Virus record (IMG/VR): IMGVR_UViG_3300031774_000028
Coordinates: 1-49,899 of that record
Reading direction: 5' to 3' (one strand)
Length of the DNA: 49,899 bases
Origin: a virus
The notes beneath the pieces were generated by a model that was given only the letters and a program-made list of their open reading frames with translations, had not been told where the DNA came from and searched no databases. Of this stretch, positions 8,451 to 17,699 are shown piece by piece. Position 1 is the stretch's first letter; every line of letters begins with the position of its first letter. Made by a program: the position numbers and the translations under genes.

Positions 8451-8464
8451 AATATTAATGTTCT

Positions 8465-10084
8465 CTAGAATGATCCTCCTGTGATAGGGTTTCTCATTAC
8501 AATTTTTAGAACTTTAGTTGGATCCTTAACCCAAATAGCTGGCATTGTTTGAGTCATCATAACTCTATATCCATTGAAGTTTCCAGAAGATGCAAACCCT
8601 TGAGTTCTTCCCATGTAGTCCATAGTACCATTTTGGTAGAACCACTTAAGTTGATTATCCCAAGAAAGTTTCAACAAGTGAATGTTGTCATTTCCTTCAT
8701 CAGTTACATCAAAGATAATAAAGCTATAAGAACTTAGAGGTCTTCCATCAATTAATGGATTCTCAATGTCATTTGTATTTAAGTTATCAAATGCTGGATT
8801 CAATACAAACTTAACGTTAGCTAAGAATGGAATAGTAAAGCTTGTGTAAGCAAAACCGTAATCCAAATCCATACCAGAACCTTTAACAGCTCCTATATCA
8901 GATGCATTTTGAACTAAACCAGAACCATATACTTCATCAGCAATAGCTTTGTTGATCAATTGCATTCCTGCAATACCTGTTTGTACAACAAGTGATCTTT
9001 GTGGGTCCGGTCCTTTAAACTCAACTTTACCTTGATAGAAGTTGTAAAGCTCAGACTTAAACATATCAAGAGTAAATGAAGACTTGTTATATACTCTTTT
9101 GAAAGAGTTATCTAACTGTGCCCATAAACCTACAGATAATCTAATATCATCTGGTCCGTCTTGTTTAATTCTACCACCTTTACCCCACATTAGGTAAGTT
9201 TCAATATCCGTTGCAATTTTAGATAAGTGAGCTGCTTCCATATTTGTAATGAAAGTACGTGTAAGAGTACCATTTTCCATAGCTTCTCTTGCACCAGCTT
9301 TACCCATATTTGCTACTAAACCTTCAATTGAAGGAACAGATGGATTTGCTGAGTCAGTGTTAAAGTTTCTCCAGATCTCAGTTACTGGTACAGTACCATC
9401 AGCATTCAAACCACCTTTGATCATTAGATCAGCACGGCTAGAAATAGAATAATGTACATGTGCTTCAGCTCCTCCTACAAAATTGTAGAATTCACGGAAA
9501 CCAGAACCTGTTTCAATGTCAGAGAATCTTTCTCCGTACTCACCTCTTGCAGAACCTTTTCTGAAGAACTTTGTACCTTGAGCTAAATACTTATTATCTA
9601 AGCTAGCTGCATTGTTGTTGTTTACCAATTGAACTGTATAGATGTAGCCGTCACCTGCTGGGATAATATCATCAGCTGTGATGTAAAGCTCTAATCCATT
9701 GTATTTGTCATATGTGATAATATCACCATGTCCAAATGTTCTTTTGGAAATCTTAATTTTAAATGTAGTACCGTCTACACCTTTACTTGTGTTTCCTGCT
9801 TCAATATCTGCTACAATGTAGGGAAGATCTTGTGCAATTGGAGTTTGCCATTTGTACTCACCACGTGCATTGTCCACCATGATTGTATTCTTTCCACCGA
9901 AAGATGCCATTTGATATAAAGGCATTTCAACCTTTTGGGTCATTGCCCAAAGGTCTACTGGTCCCATATCCATAGGTTCTGCTGAACCTAGCATCTGAGT
10001 CAAGTGATAAGAATCAACATGAGAACTAGCTTTGTAGCTTGTATCTCTTAGGAAAATTCCATTATTTAATACTGGAGTTGCCAT
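8465..10084 (-). CDS. Major capsid protein (HK97-fold, crAss-like)
   Basis: This 539-residue protein lies directly downstream of a scaffold-like gene and the portal, the usual place of the major capsid gene. It begins MATPVLNNGIFLRDTSYKAS. Features in order are an N-terminal arm (about 1-60), a Gly/Tyr-rich E-loop-like region (DNARGEYKWQTPI at about 72-85), a central domain with SGFREFYNFVGGAEAHVHYS (about 195-215), and a beta-rich C-terminal domain ending LKIVMRNPITGGSF. The size and these features fit the crAss-like and Cellulophaga phage capsid proteins. It would assemble the icosahedral shell on the scaffold. The leader (AAGTAAAAATTATG) is of the A-rich type found before other abundantly made proteins here, and a strong hairpin terminator follows. 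The fold is inferred from family resemblance. Confidence 0.8.
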   Translation of the reverse strand: MATPVLNNGIFLRDTSYKASSHVDSYHLTQMLGSAEPMDMGPVDLWAMTQKVEMPLYQMASFGGKNTIMVDNARGEYKWQTPIAQDLPYIVADIEAGNTSKGVDGTTFKIKISKRTFGHGDIITYDKYNGLELYITADDIIPAGDGYIYTVQLVNNNNAASLDNKYLAQGTKFFRKGSARGEYGERFSDIETGSGFREFYNFVGGAEAHVHYSISSRADLMIKGGLNADGTVPVTEIWRNFNTDSANPSVPSIEGLVANMGKAGAREAMENGTLTRTFITNMEAAHLSKIATDIETYLMWGKGGRIKQDGPDDIRLSVGLWAQLDNSFKRVYNKSSFTLDMFKSELYNFYQGKVEFKGPDPQRSLVVQTGIAGMQLINKAIADEVYGSGLVQNASDIGAVKGSGMDLDYGFAYTSFTIPFLANVKFVLNPAFDNLNTNDIENPLIDGRPLSSYSFIIFDVTDEGNDNIHLLKLSWDNQLKWFYQNGTMDYMGRTQGFASSGNFNGYRVMMTQTMPAIWVKDPTKVLKIVMRNPITGGSF

Positions 10085-10135
10085 AATTTTTACTTGTTTT
10101 TGTTGTTAATATTAATTGTTATTTATTTTTGATTG

Positions 10136-11437
10136 TTAAATCCGTTTGAATATGTTGTTGGTTCTAGGTAATTTTCTTCCTGACTTCTTCTTTCCTTCTT
10201 CCTTACTCTGTATTCCTAAAGAGTTAGATCCGCCTGCATTTGCCTGTTCAGTCTTTAATTTTCTTACAGTTTGCTCAACACTTTTCTGTGCACCTTTATC
10301 CATTATTTTTGCTTTGTATCCATCTGGATCTTGTAACAACCATAATGCTTCAGAAATTAATGTATAGTTTGGTTCAACAAACTGATACTTTTCTAAAAGA
10401 TGACCAAGCAAATTTGTATTACGTCCACTAACAGATGGGTAACTTGGTTGTACTAAACCATTATACAACATTGTTTGTGTTCTCTTATCAACTTTTATAT
10501 CACCTAAATTACCATCCTTTAATGTTTCATATACACTAGACATGTATTGTTTAGATGCTTGTTCTTGCTGCTTCTTTTTAAGCTCTTGCTCTTCTATCTT
10601 TTTAGCAACAACCTTTTCTTGCATTTTATCTAATTTAGGTTTAAACTTAGATGCTTGTTTTTCTAGTTTACCTAAATCTTTCCAAATTTCAATTTCTTCA
10701 GAGATTTCTTCTTGTGTTCCATATCCTGTAGCACCTAAATATTCTCTAATAATTGTTTCTTGGTCTTGTTCTTTCTTAATGCTAAGCTCTTTAGTTTTTT
10801 CAACTTGAGCTAATGTTGAAAATAATCCTTTAAGATCTTGACCACCATCTGCTACATATCTTGCTGCTACTTGAAGTTCTTCAGGTAAACTAGCAAAAAA
10901 TTGTTTTGGGGTTTCTCTTCTTACTTGATTAGCTTTTTCTTCTAAATTAGCTTGAATTAATTCTTCCCAATCCTTGGCAGTATAGTCTTCTAATTCTTTA
11001 TCATCATCAAAAGGAACTATCTTATCATCTTTAATAAGTTTAGAAAATACATCAGATATTCCTGATATACTCTTTCTACCTCTTTTAGATGGTTTTTCTT
11101 CTTCTGCAACTTCATCAACTTCATCTAAAGATTCTAGTATATCAGCAGCTTCTTCTACTTTGCTACTAGTATCTTCTTTGGCAGTTTCTTTTTCTGCAGT
11201 TACCTCTTCTTTTTCTGTTTCATCAACTTTAGCAGTTAAGTCATCAGCATCATCTTTATCTGGATCAGCAAAAGAAAAATCTGCTTTTTCTTGCAATCCT
11301 GATAAAATATTTCTTTTTGGTTTTTCTTCCGCAGGTAATGTGACAGCTCCACTTCCTGGAGCACCATCAAATATTTCATCAATGTTAATGTCTAATGTCT
11401 CTACGTTACTGTTCACAGTGTTTGTTTTGGTATCCAT
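10136..11437 (-). CDS. Capsid scaffolding protein
   Basis: This 433-residue protein is highly charged. Residues 50-115 are very acidic (DPDKDDADDLTAKVDETEKE), the middle (about 210-310) is a long Lys/Glu/Gln coiled coil (KKIEEQELKKKQQEQASKQY), and the C-terminus is basic (EGKKKSGRKLPRTNNIFKRI). Coiled-coil proteins with an acidic N-terminus and a basic C-terminal capsid-binding tail, encoded between portal and major capsid genes, are typical phage scaffolds. It probably directs procapsid assembly and is then lost or cleaved. No protease motif is seen in it. The promoter-like element TTTGTATATTA at 11474-11484 suggests scaffold and capsid start their own transcript. Confidence 0.72.
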   Translation of the reverse strand: MDTKTNTVNSNVETLDINIDEIFDGAPGSGAVTLPAEEKPKRNILSGLQEKADFSFADPDKDDADDLTAKVDETEKEEVTAEKETAKEDTSSKVEEAADILESLDEVDEVAEEEKPSKRGRKSISGISDVFSKLIKDDKIVPFDDDKELEDYTAKDWEELIQANLEEKANQVRRETPKQFFASLPEELQVAARYVADGGQDLKGLFSTLAQVEKTKELSIKKEQDQETIIREYLGATGYGTQEEISEEIEIWKDLGKLEKQASKFKPKLDKMQEKVVAKKIEEQELKKKQQEQASKQYMSSVYETLKDGNLGDIKVDKRTQTMLYNGLVQPSYPSVSGRNTNLLGHLLEKYQFVEPNYTLISEALWLLQDPDGYKAKIMDKGAQKSVEQTVRKLKTEQANAGGSNSLGIQSKEEGKKKSGRKLPRTNNIFKRI

Positions 11438-11473
11438 ATTATTGTTGGTTTTAATATTAAATCCTTATATATA

Positions 11474-11484
11474 TAATATACAAA
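11474..11484 (-). promoter_or_regulatory. Late promoter-like element TTTGTATATTA
   Basis: The minus strand reads CATTTTGTATATTATATATATAAGG, 37-47 bp upstream of the scaffold start. It matches the elements at 4646-4656 and 22460-22470 over the 11-base core, and the first of these over a longer stretch. It lies in a 125-bp gap between portal and scaffold, so it may start a scaffold-capsid transcript. Confidence 0.55.
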
Positions 11485-11562
11485 ATGTTTTTTCACATAC
11501 AATGCAATAAACTTATATAATTTTAAATTTTAGTAAAGTTTTTTGCAGTATATAGCTAACAC

Positions 11563-14322
11563 TTATTTATCTTTCTTCTTTTTATTAGAAGATTGTACAT
11601 CATACTTGTTTTTGTTTTCTCTAGCTATCTCTAATTTAGTATTAGCTATTTGCTTATCTGCAGATATTTTTTCTCTTTCTACATTTAATCTAGATTGCTC
11701 AAGTATTCCCTTTTGAGTTAGTTCTGTACGCTTAAGATTAGCTTGCTCTCTATATTGTGTAGTTTCTCTAATGTCTTTCATAGCATCTTGAAAATCAGAT
11801 ACTTTATTTTCATTAACATCACTCATTGAACCATAACCAGCAGCTCTAATTTCAGCAATAGTTAAATCATTTTGTCTATCCTTATCATTTTCCATTTGCT
11901 CAGCTTGCAGTTTCATTTGTTCTTCTTGAGCTTTAGCTTGTAGTTGCTCTTGCTGCATTTGCTGTTGTTGTTGCATATCTTGCTGTCTCTGAGCTTGTAT
12001 TCTTGCTTCAGAATCTTTTAGTATATCTGTTACTCCAGCAATAGAGTCTGCTTTTACAATATTACCTAACTCATATATTGATGCTCCAGTAGTATTATTA
12101 GTTAAAGCCATTTGCTTTAGCTGTTCTAGAATTGCTCTATGATTTGTTTTAGTTGTTGCAAAAACATTAAAGTCTCTTAATAATAAATCAGTACCATTAA
12201 TTGTAAAGTTTACTTTTTGTGCTTCACTAGATATATAACTAAGTCTGACGCTTGGGTTTGTACTATTATAGAACTGTGCTAAGTCAGTTCTCATTTGATG
12301 CACCCTAGGCATTAAATGATCTGAGTGTTGTACAAAGTATATTTCTGTTTGCGCATAGGATTGTTGCATAGCATTAACTACACCTGTTGCAGTTTGTGCT
12401 GATACAGCTCCACCTAGACGTTGTGGATTGATTCCAATTGCATCAAAACATTGTTGTTTAAAATAATTAGCTAACTGAATACGTGACATTAATCTACCTG
12501 TTTGCTCCATATTAAGAGTCTGGTAGTGATTAAAGTTTGTAGCATTTTCTGTATTAGTAATAGATGTATCTAAAGGTAACATGCTAAAATCTTTCATAGC
12601 AGTGTATGCTTTAGCATAATTATTTTTACCCCAATCTTCTCCCATTGAATGACGTGGTAAAGCATTTTGATCAAACATAATTACAGTACCTAATTCATCA
12701 ATTAGTATATCTGCTATTTGATTATTTACCATGTTATACCCAACCTGATAAGCTTTCATTAAATCTACTAATGAAGTAGATCTTGTATTTCTATCAGAAA
12801 ATACACGACCTTCTACTGGAAGTTTACACCCATATAATGTATTAGAACCTTTAAATTGGAAAGGTAACCTACCAGGTTTAGTTCTATTAATACCTACATA
12901 AATAGGATTAACGTTATCACCCATTGTAGTATGCCACATTGCTGGTACATTAGGTCCTATTTTTACTCCACCCCAAGTTTCATTAATCCAGATCCAATCA
13001 ATATGTTCTCCCTGTAATAAAGTTTCTTTAGATTTATTTTTAAATATTGATGTATCATATACAGGTTTTTCTGTAATCTTAAATGTTTCATCAATTATTT
13101 CTTGAGTAACCTCACCGTCTAGTTCAATTTTAGTAAGATGTCCTACCTTTCTTTGAGTTTTCCAATAGATTGTAGAAACTCTCATCAGGTTGCTATCACC
13201 CCATTGTATTAAGTCTTCACTTTCATCTAATATTTGAGATACTATATCTCCACCACTTGATGGGTCATTCCAATAGTTACTTGTATATTGTCTATATGCT
13301 AGACTAGGAGAATTAGTATTCCATTCATGTGACCTTGTTGCATCATAATAAGATCCATCATTTTGATAACCGTTAACTTGGTATTGTGCAGATCTAGCTG
13401 GATATATTTTTTGTAAAGATTTTAATTGCTTCTCATCCATTAAATACCCATACTTATCTACTACATCAGATACTGTCATTAAATCTATCTTACCTACATA
13501 ATTAGATTCAGATATATATCTTTGATCTGGAGACTTTTGATAAAATGTTAATACAGGATTCCATAATTCAACATCATAGTCATCCTCTAACATGCGGAAA
13601 TGCCAGAACTCTCTATCTGCAATTAAGCTATCTCTAAAACCTCTTTCCTCAAGCTCTTGCATTTTGAATCTTTCCTCATCAACATTTAATTGATGTGATG
13701 CCCATTCTTCTACACTACTTCTATAAGACTTACTAAAGTAATCTTCTATTTCTGGTAATGATTTTAAATTTTCTGGAGATAGTTTCTGTTGTGCTTCTTC
13801 TGATGCCGGATCCATTCCTGCTTCTATCATTGACTGAACAAGATTCCTTTCTGCATCAGCAAGTAATACTTGTTCAATTTCAACTTTCTTCTGCTCCAAC
13901 ATTTCATTGTATGACTTGTCATCTACAGCTCTAAATTGAACTTTATTATATCTCTTAGCAAACTCTCCGCTTAAAACATTAATAACATTAGGTACAATAG
14001 GATAAAACTTTAATTCTAACGCAGATTCATTTTCTGTTGTTAGAACATCCATTAGTTCTTTGTAATCATTGTCTTCTTCAACAATGTAATCTGTTTTATC
14101 AATAATACCTTTAGCTAATTTATAATTCTTTAAAAGCCTTCTAGCATTTAAACGCAAAAATTCTATTCCTTGAACTTCAAGCCAATCTAAATTCCATGCA
14201 GCCCACTCATCAGTTTTTTGTTTAGATGAAATAAACTGAACTGGTTGAGTTAAACTAGAGAACGTAGGGCCGCTCTCTGCCTTAGCTCCATTTTTTAACT
14301 GCATTGCATTTAATACTTTCAT
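11563..14322 (-). CDS. Portal protein
   Basis: This 919-residue protein lies directly after the terminase large subunit and before scaffold and capsid, the standard position of the portal. The N-terminal half contains long charged helices and Trp/Tyr-rich sections (RSYRSSVEEWASHQLNVDEE at about 200-220). The central part has GINPQRLGGAVSAQTATGVV (about 630-650), a portal-like stem/crown segment seen in crAss-like portals. The C-terminal 150 residues form a Gln-rich coiled coil (QRQQDMQQQQQMQQEQLQAK) followed by Lys/Glu helices. The portal forms the dodecameric DNA channel at one capsid vertex. It is longer than most podovirus portals, mainly through the C-terminal coiled-coil tail. A 21-bp gap to the terminase stop indicates co-transcription. 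Confidence 0.8.
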   Translation of the reverse strand: MKVLNAMQLKNGAKAESGPTFSSLTQPVQFISSKQKTDEWAAWNLDWLEVQGIEFLRLNARRLLKNYKLAKGIIDKTDYIVEEDNDYKELMDVLTTENESALELKFYPIVPNVINVLSGEFAKRYNKVQFRAVDDKSYNEMLEQKKVEIEQVLLADAERNLVQSMIEAGMDPASEEAQQKLSPENLKSLPEIEDYFSKSYRSSVEEWASHQLNVDEERFKMQELEERGFRDSLIADREFWHFRMLEDDYDVELWNPVLTFYQKSPDQRYISESNYVGKIDLMTVSDVVDKYGYLMDEKQLKSLQKIYPARSAQYQVNGYQNDGSYYDATRSHEWNTNSPSLAYRQYTSNYWNDPSSGGDIVSQILDESEDLIQWGDSNLMRVSTIYWKTQRKVGHLTKIELDGEVTQEIIDETFKITEKPVYDTSIFKNKSKETLLQGEHIDWIWINETWGGVKIGPNVPAMWHTTMGDNVNPIYVGINRTKPGRLPFQFKGSNTLYGCKLPVEGRVFSDRNTRSTSLVDLMKAYQVGYNMVNNQIADILIDELGTVIMFDQNALPRHSMGEDWGKNNYAKAYTAMKDFSMLPLDTSITNTENATNFNHYQTLNMEQTGRLMSRIQLANYFKQQCFDAIGINPQRLGGAVSAQTATGVVNAMQQSYAQTEIYFVQHSDHLMPRVHQMRTDLAQFYNSTNPSVRLSYISSEAQKVNFTINGTDLLLRDFNVFATTKTNHRAILEQLKQMALTNNTTGASIYELGNIVKADSIAGVTDILKDSEARIQAQRQQDMQQQQQMQQEQLQAKAQEEQMKLQAEQMENDKDRQNDLTIAEIRAAGYGSMSDVNENKVSDFQDAMKDIRETTQYREQANLKRTELTQKGILEQSRLNVEREKISADKQIANTKLEIARENKNKYDVQSSNKKKKDK

Positions 14323-14343
14323 TCTAGAATATATTTAATTGTT

Positions 14344-16530
14344 CTATTTATAATTTTTAAAACCTGACCTTCTTGGTCTGGAGCTATTTCTTGATTTATT
14401 TTGCCCAATATTTTTGAACGGACTATACTTTAATTTAGTGAATTTTTCTGAATTTACCAAAGAATTATCTTCTGATTCCCGTCTTTTAGAATAACCTCTG
14501 TTAGACTGTTGTATTTTTACAAATGCAATTAATGCACCAAATGCAACCAGTCTATCCACGTTCAATCCTGGATAGTAAGCTAACATTTCTTTAATTAACA
14601 TTGGATCCGGTATTCTTTCAACACCTAATGTTTGATTTGTAACTACACCGTTAATATCAGTTTCTTCATCTATTACTTCTCTTAAAAACTCAATTGCATA
14701 AGAAATCAAATGGCTTTTAAATAATGTTCCTGTATTCTTCCAACCGTATTCTTGATATACAGTTCTATTGGAACCCAAGTCTTTTAAGAAAAGTATTTGT
14801 TGTTTAGGTACTAAGTATCTCTGTTTTTTTCTAGCAATCATATGCTGGATAAAAAGTGAAATGTTATTCTCTACCAATGTCCAAGCATTATACCATTCAA
14901 TTATTAATTCAAGTCTTTCATGAGTTTTATTAATGTCATCAAATCTACCACACCATGCAGCTACTACTTTATCTTTTTCAATAAACTGTTCAACATCACC
15001 TGCTGCTGTAGTTCTTGTAACTTCAGTTGCATTTTTATATACAAAGATACTACAAAGAGAATCAGATGTAGTTGTTTTTCCTTCTGACACGGGGTCAATA
15101 GAAGCATAATATGCACCAAACTCTGGATTCTTTACAGGCCTTTCCCATACAACTATAGTACCTGTTTTATCAGTTTGTTTTTTATCTACTGGAAATCTTG
15201 TAATAGGTAATTTATTTGTCCTTTTAGCAAAAATTCCTTTTTCATCCCTATCTAATTTAATTAATTCATAAGGATATTCTTTTTCTTGAATTCTTTTTTG
15301 TTGTTTACTTAATATTCCTTGAGGAAAAACAGATTCTTTTCTATATGCAAATGCTTCTGCTATATTCAAAGGTTTTTGAGATATTCTTAACTGATATTGT
15401 TCTCCACTTAATTCATTCTTCCAACGTGCTCTTTCCGTTACTATAGCTTCAATAGCTTCATCAATTAAAGAGTTACCATAATCATCAATATAAGGTGGCA
15501 TAGACCACTGTTCAGGAATAAATAACCCTGCCATACCAATGCCTCCGTCAGCATCCATTAGATTAGTTTCTACTGCATATATATCATTTGCTTTTGGATT
15601 GAGTATCATATCCTTTAAAGGATTACACTGTTCCAAGTCACCAACAGATCCTGCAGCTATAAACATACCTGTTGTTACCATACCTGAAGACATTGCAGGA
15701 CGTAAATACTCATATGTTTGCATCATCTTTGGTGCTATACCAGCTTCTTCATGAAAGAAGTATGTTGTAGGTCCACCTACTCCAGATGTTGCATTCTTTT
15801 CAAATGATGCCCCTTGTATTTTAGATTTTAAACCCCTGGCTGTTTTCCTATTACCAACTTTAACTTCTATCTGTTGCTGCCATAGTAAAACCTTTTCTGG
15901 ATTACTTGGTCTGTACCATGCAGTATGCTCATTCAGAAATGTTTTGTATTCATCTAAAAACTTCCAAGAACCTTTATCATTTATGTAATCTTTTAATGAT
16001 GCACCAATTTTACATGTACTACCTTCTTCAAACCAGTATGTATTAATTATTTTTCCCATATGAAAATAGGAAGATGCAATCTGACGTTTCTTTAATATTG
16101 CAGAGTGTTGATAATGCAACTCTGCAAGTATTTCATACAAAGCCATATGATACTGAGCATCACGCACTTTAGCAAAACCATATTTTTTCTCTTCTTTATC
16201 ATATATGGGTAAAAAATTAAGCCACATGTAGTAGTCACGTGTTAGGTACCATGTAAGTCCATTGTGTTTATATATCACACCTTCTCTACACTTAATCTTC
16301 TGATCTTCCCAATATGCTATAAAGTCTTTAGATCTAAAAGGTTTATCACAATAGAAGCCAAGTTTATTAAAAGTTTTAGCTTCACTATTGAATTCTTTAG
16401 ACATACTGGTAAAATTATAATTACCAGGCTCCTTAAATATATCCAATAAAAACTTTATAAAACTTTCTCTATCTTCAAACTCTGTTGTTTCCCACTTATT
16501 ATTATTATATGTAGGAATGGTTTTATACAT
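14344..16530 (-). CDS. terL: Terminase large subunit
   Basis: This 728-residue protein is the DNA-packaging motor ATPase and nuclease. An N-terminal ATPase region has a Q-motif/Walker A-like site around residues 145-160 (LKKRQIASSYFHMGK), which departs from the classical GxxxxGKS. Walker B with its catalytic Glu is near residue 255 (TTYFFHEEAG). The nuclease domain shows the first acidic residue near 477 (YYASIDPVSEGKTT), a second region near 580 (FLKDLGSNRT), and the third near 660 (GLNVDRLVAFGALIAF). The C-terminus is basic (RNSSRPRRSGFKNYK). It cuts concatemers and pumps DNA through the adjacent portal. The start overlaps the GroES-like stop by 8 bp, suggesting coupled translation. No small terminase subunit is identified nearby. 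Confidence 0.85.
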   Translation of the reverse strand: MYKTIPTYNNNKWETTEFEDRESFIKFLLDIFKEPGNYNFTSMSKEFNSEAKTFNKLGFYCDKPFRSKDFIAYWEDQKIKCREGVIYKHNGLTWYLTRDYYMWLNFLPIYDKEEKKYGFAKVRDAQYHMALYEILAELHYQHSAILKKRQIASSYFHMGKIINTYWFEEGSTCKIGASLKDYINDKGSWKFLDEYKTFLNEHTAWYRPSNPEKVLLWQQQIEVKVGNRKTARGLKSKIQGASFEKNATSGVGGPTTYFFHEEAGIAPKMMQTYEYLRPAMSSGMVTTGMFIAAGSVGDLEQCNPLKDMILNPKANDIYAVETNLMDADGGIGMAGLFIPEQWSMPPYIDDYGNSLIDEAIEAIVTERARWKNELSGEQYQLRISQKPLNIAEAFAYRKESVFPQGILSKQQKRIQEKEYPYELIKLDRDEKGIFAKRTNKLPITRFPVDKKQTDKTGTIVVWERPVKNPEFGAYYASIDPVSEGKTTTSDSLCSIFVYKNATEVTRTTAAGDVEQFIEKDKVVAAWCGRFDDINKTHERLELIIEWYNAWTLVENNISLFIQHMIARKKQRYLVPKQQILFLKDLGSNRTVYQEYGWKNTGTLFKSHLISYAIEFLREVIDEETDINGVVTNQTLGVERIPDPMLIKEMLAYYPGLNVDRLVAFGALIAFVKIQQSNRGYSKRRESEDNSLVNSEKFTKLKYSPFKNIGQNKSRNSSRPRRSGFKNYK

Positions 16531-16801
16531 CTCTCAGAATAGCAAATATATCTCCTTCTTGTATAAGCAAGTGTTCTGTTTCATCATGCTTCATTGGTAC
16601 GGGTAGGCAATGATCTGTATATTGTACAACATCCCCCACTTTTATTTCTGAAACTGTTTGACCTACACCAACTACAGTTCCTATATTTTCTTGTTCTTGT
16701 GCAGATGAAGGAATCATAATTGTAGTATTTTTAAAATACTGTTCAGCTTCCTTTTGTTTGATTAGAATCTTTTTTCCTATTGGTATTACTTGTTGTGCCA
16801 T
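16523..16801 (-). CDS. GroES-like co-chaperonin (Cpn10)
   Basis: This 92-residue protein matches the Cpn10 pattern along its length: VIPIGKKILIKQKEAEQ, then a mobile-loop region with a hydrophobic tripeptide (TTIMIPSSA, compare GGIVL in host GroES), GTVVGVGQTVSEIKVGDVVQ, and a C-terminal EHLLIQEGDIFAILRDV. The family caps GroEL-type chaperonins; phage members such as T4 gp31 replace host GroES to fold capsid proteins. Located between small virion-arm genes and terminase, it probably serves capsid folding together with the host GroEL. The roof-loop region (CLPVPMKHDETE) differs from bacterial GroES. It ends 8 bp inside terL and overlaps the end of a small upstream reading frame. Confidence 0.82.
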   Translation of the reverse strand: MAQQVIPIGKKILIKQKEAEQYFKNTTIMIPSSAQEQENIGTVVGVGQTVSEIKVGDVVQYTDHCLPVPMKHDETEHLLIQEGDIFAILRDV

Positions 16802-16895
16802 TGTTTTTAGTTTTTGTATTGTTAGTTTTTTTTACTTCCTTTTCAAATATTGGTTCATCCCAATAACAGAATAGCCATTTTTCTTGTACTTTCAT
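16743..16895 (-). CDS. Small overlapping protein upstream of GroES-like gene
   Basis: A 50-codon frame starts at an ATG one base after the stop of the upstream gene (TAAA-ATG junction) and ends 58 bp inside the GroES-like gene in another frame. The first 22 residues (MKVQEKWLFCYWDEPIFEKE plus VK) look protein-like, and the rest is Lys/Asn/Thr-rich and may be constrained by the overlap. It fills an otherwise empty 95-bp gap, and the tight junction suggests translation. No family is recognised and it could be non-functional. Confidence 0.4.
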   Translation of the reverse strand: MKVQEKWLFCYWDEPIFEKEVKKTNNTKTKNNGTTSNTNRKKDSNQTKGS

Positions 16896-16896
16896 T

Positions 16897-17415
16897 TTAC
16901 ATTTGATCATAAGCTAATCCGGCACCTCCACGCACTGAACTTTCTTGCTCTTGTTTCATATCACTAAATGCTCCTTTGTATGATTGTCTTATATTCTCAA
17001 ATTTAGCTGCTGCATTTACCATGGAATTAATATTTCCATCTCTACCATGTTCTATAGGTGTGACTTCCATATACTTACCTAATCTATCTAACATGGATTT
17101 TATACCTACATAAGCTCTGTATGTTGGTGTTTCATATAATTTCTTACACATGTCTAGAGCATATCTTATCTTTCCATCTTCTGGTGATTCCTCCAACTTT
17201 ACTTCTTCAATTATAATATCTTCTTTCTCATGCTCAGGTAAATTAAAAAATGGATTCATATCAGGATTAGGACAACTCATATAAAAAATATATTGATAAA
17301 CCTGTAAGTATGTATCAGGATATTCAGTCATAATTGCTTTTAGAAAAGGTAAAGCATAGCAATGTTCTGTTGGAATTACTTTACTGTTTTGTACGTCAAA
17401 TAGTCTTACTAGCAT
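16897..17415 (-). CDS. Conserved hypothetical protein near terminase
   Basis: This 172-residue soluble protein begins MLVRLFDVQNSKVIPTEHCY and has a helical, charged middle part (IIIEEVKLEESPEDGKIRYA). The C-terminal part is NSMVNAAAKFENIRQSYKGA, then an acidic/Gly-rich end. It lies three bases after a 92-aa gene and one base before a small frame, within a tightly packed run leading to terminase. Position suggests a packaging or virion assembly factor, but no motif supports a specific role. A small terminase subunit is a possibility that cannot be confirmed from sequence. Confidence 0.5.
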   Translation of the reverse strand: MLVRLFDVQNSKVIPTEHCYALPFLKAIMTEYPDTYLQVYQYIFYMSCPNPDMNPFFNLPEHEKEDIIIEEVKLEESPEDGKIRYALDMCKKLYETPTYRAYVGIKSMLDRLGKYMEVTPIEHGRDGNINSMVNAAAKFENIRQSYKGAFSDMKQEQESSVRGGAGLAYDQM

Positions 17416-17418
17416 AAT

Positions 17419-17697
17419 TTATTTATTTGCATCCATTATATCCTTAATATCTTGAAAGTTTGCTTGAACAACTATAGGTGATGGATCTACTATCTGCGTC
17501 CCTGTTTTTAAAGTTAATAAAACCAAACCGTTCATAACCCCTTTGTTAAGTGTAGAATAGTATGGGGTTGCTGCCATTATACAAGTTGCATCTATATAAA
17601 GATCTTGATAACTACCTGCTTCTACATATTCTTTATAAGGTTGACCATTACTTAAACTTACTCTTACAGCTACTTTTGTTAATGTTATATTGCTCAT
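17419..17697 (-). CDS. Small hypothetical protein, beta-rich
   Basis: This 92-residue protein begins MSNITLTKVAVRVSLSNGQP with alternating hydrophobic residues typical of beta strands, and ends VVQANFQDIKDIMDANK. No Cys-metal sites, signal peptide or membrane segment are visible. It lies between a PD-(D/E)XK nuclease (2-bp gap) and the 172-aa gene (3-bp gap), so it is part of one operon. The function is unknown; its reading frame is supported by packing and by the AATTATG-type start. Confidence 0.5.
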   Translation of the reverse strand: MSNITLTKVAVRVSLSNGQPYKEYVEAGSYQDLYIDATCIMAATPYYSTLNKGVMNGLVLLTLKTGTQIVDPSPIVVQANFQDIKDIMDANK

Positions 17698-17699
17698 AA

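Noticed and set aside
10542-11510. Plus-strand open frames rich in Ser/Cys/Phe opposite the scaffold gene
   Set aside because: They are antisense to the Lys/Glu coiled coil, which generates such frames by chance; all true genes around are on the minus strand.
11900-12000. Gln-codon repeat (tgctgttgttgttgc on the plus strand) as a microsatellite or CRISPR-like repeat
   Set aside because: It encodes the Gln-rich coiled coil of the portal C-terminus and has no spacer structure. No CRISPR array was seen anywhere in the window.
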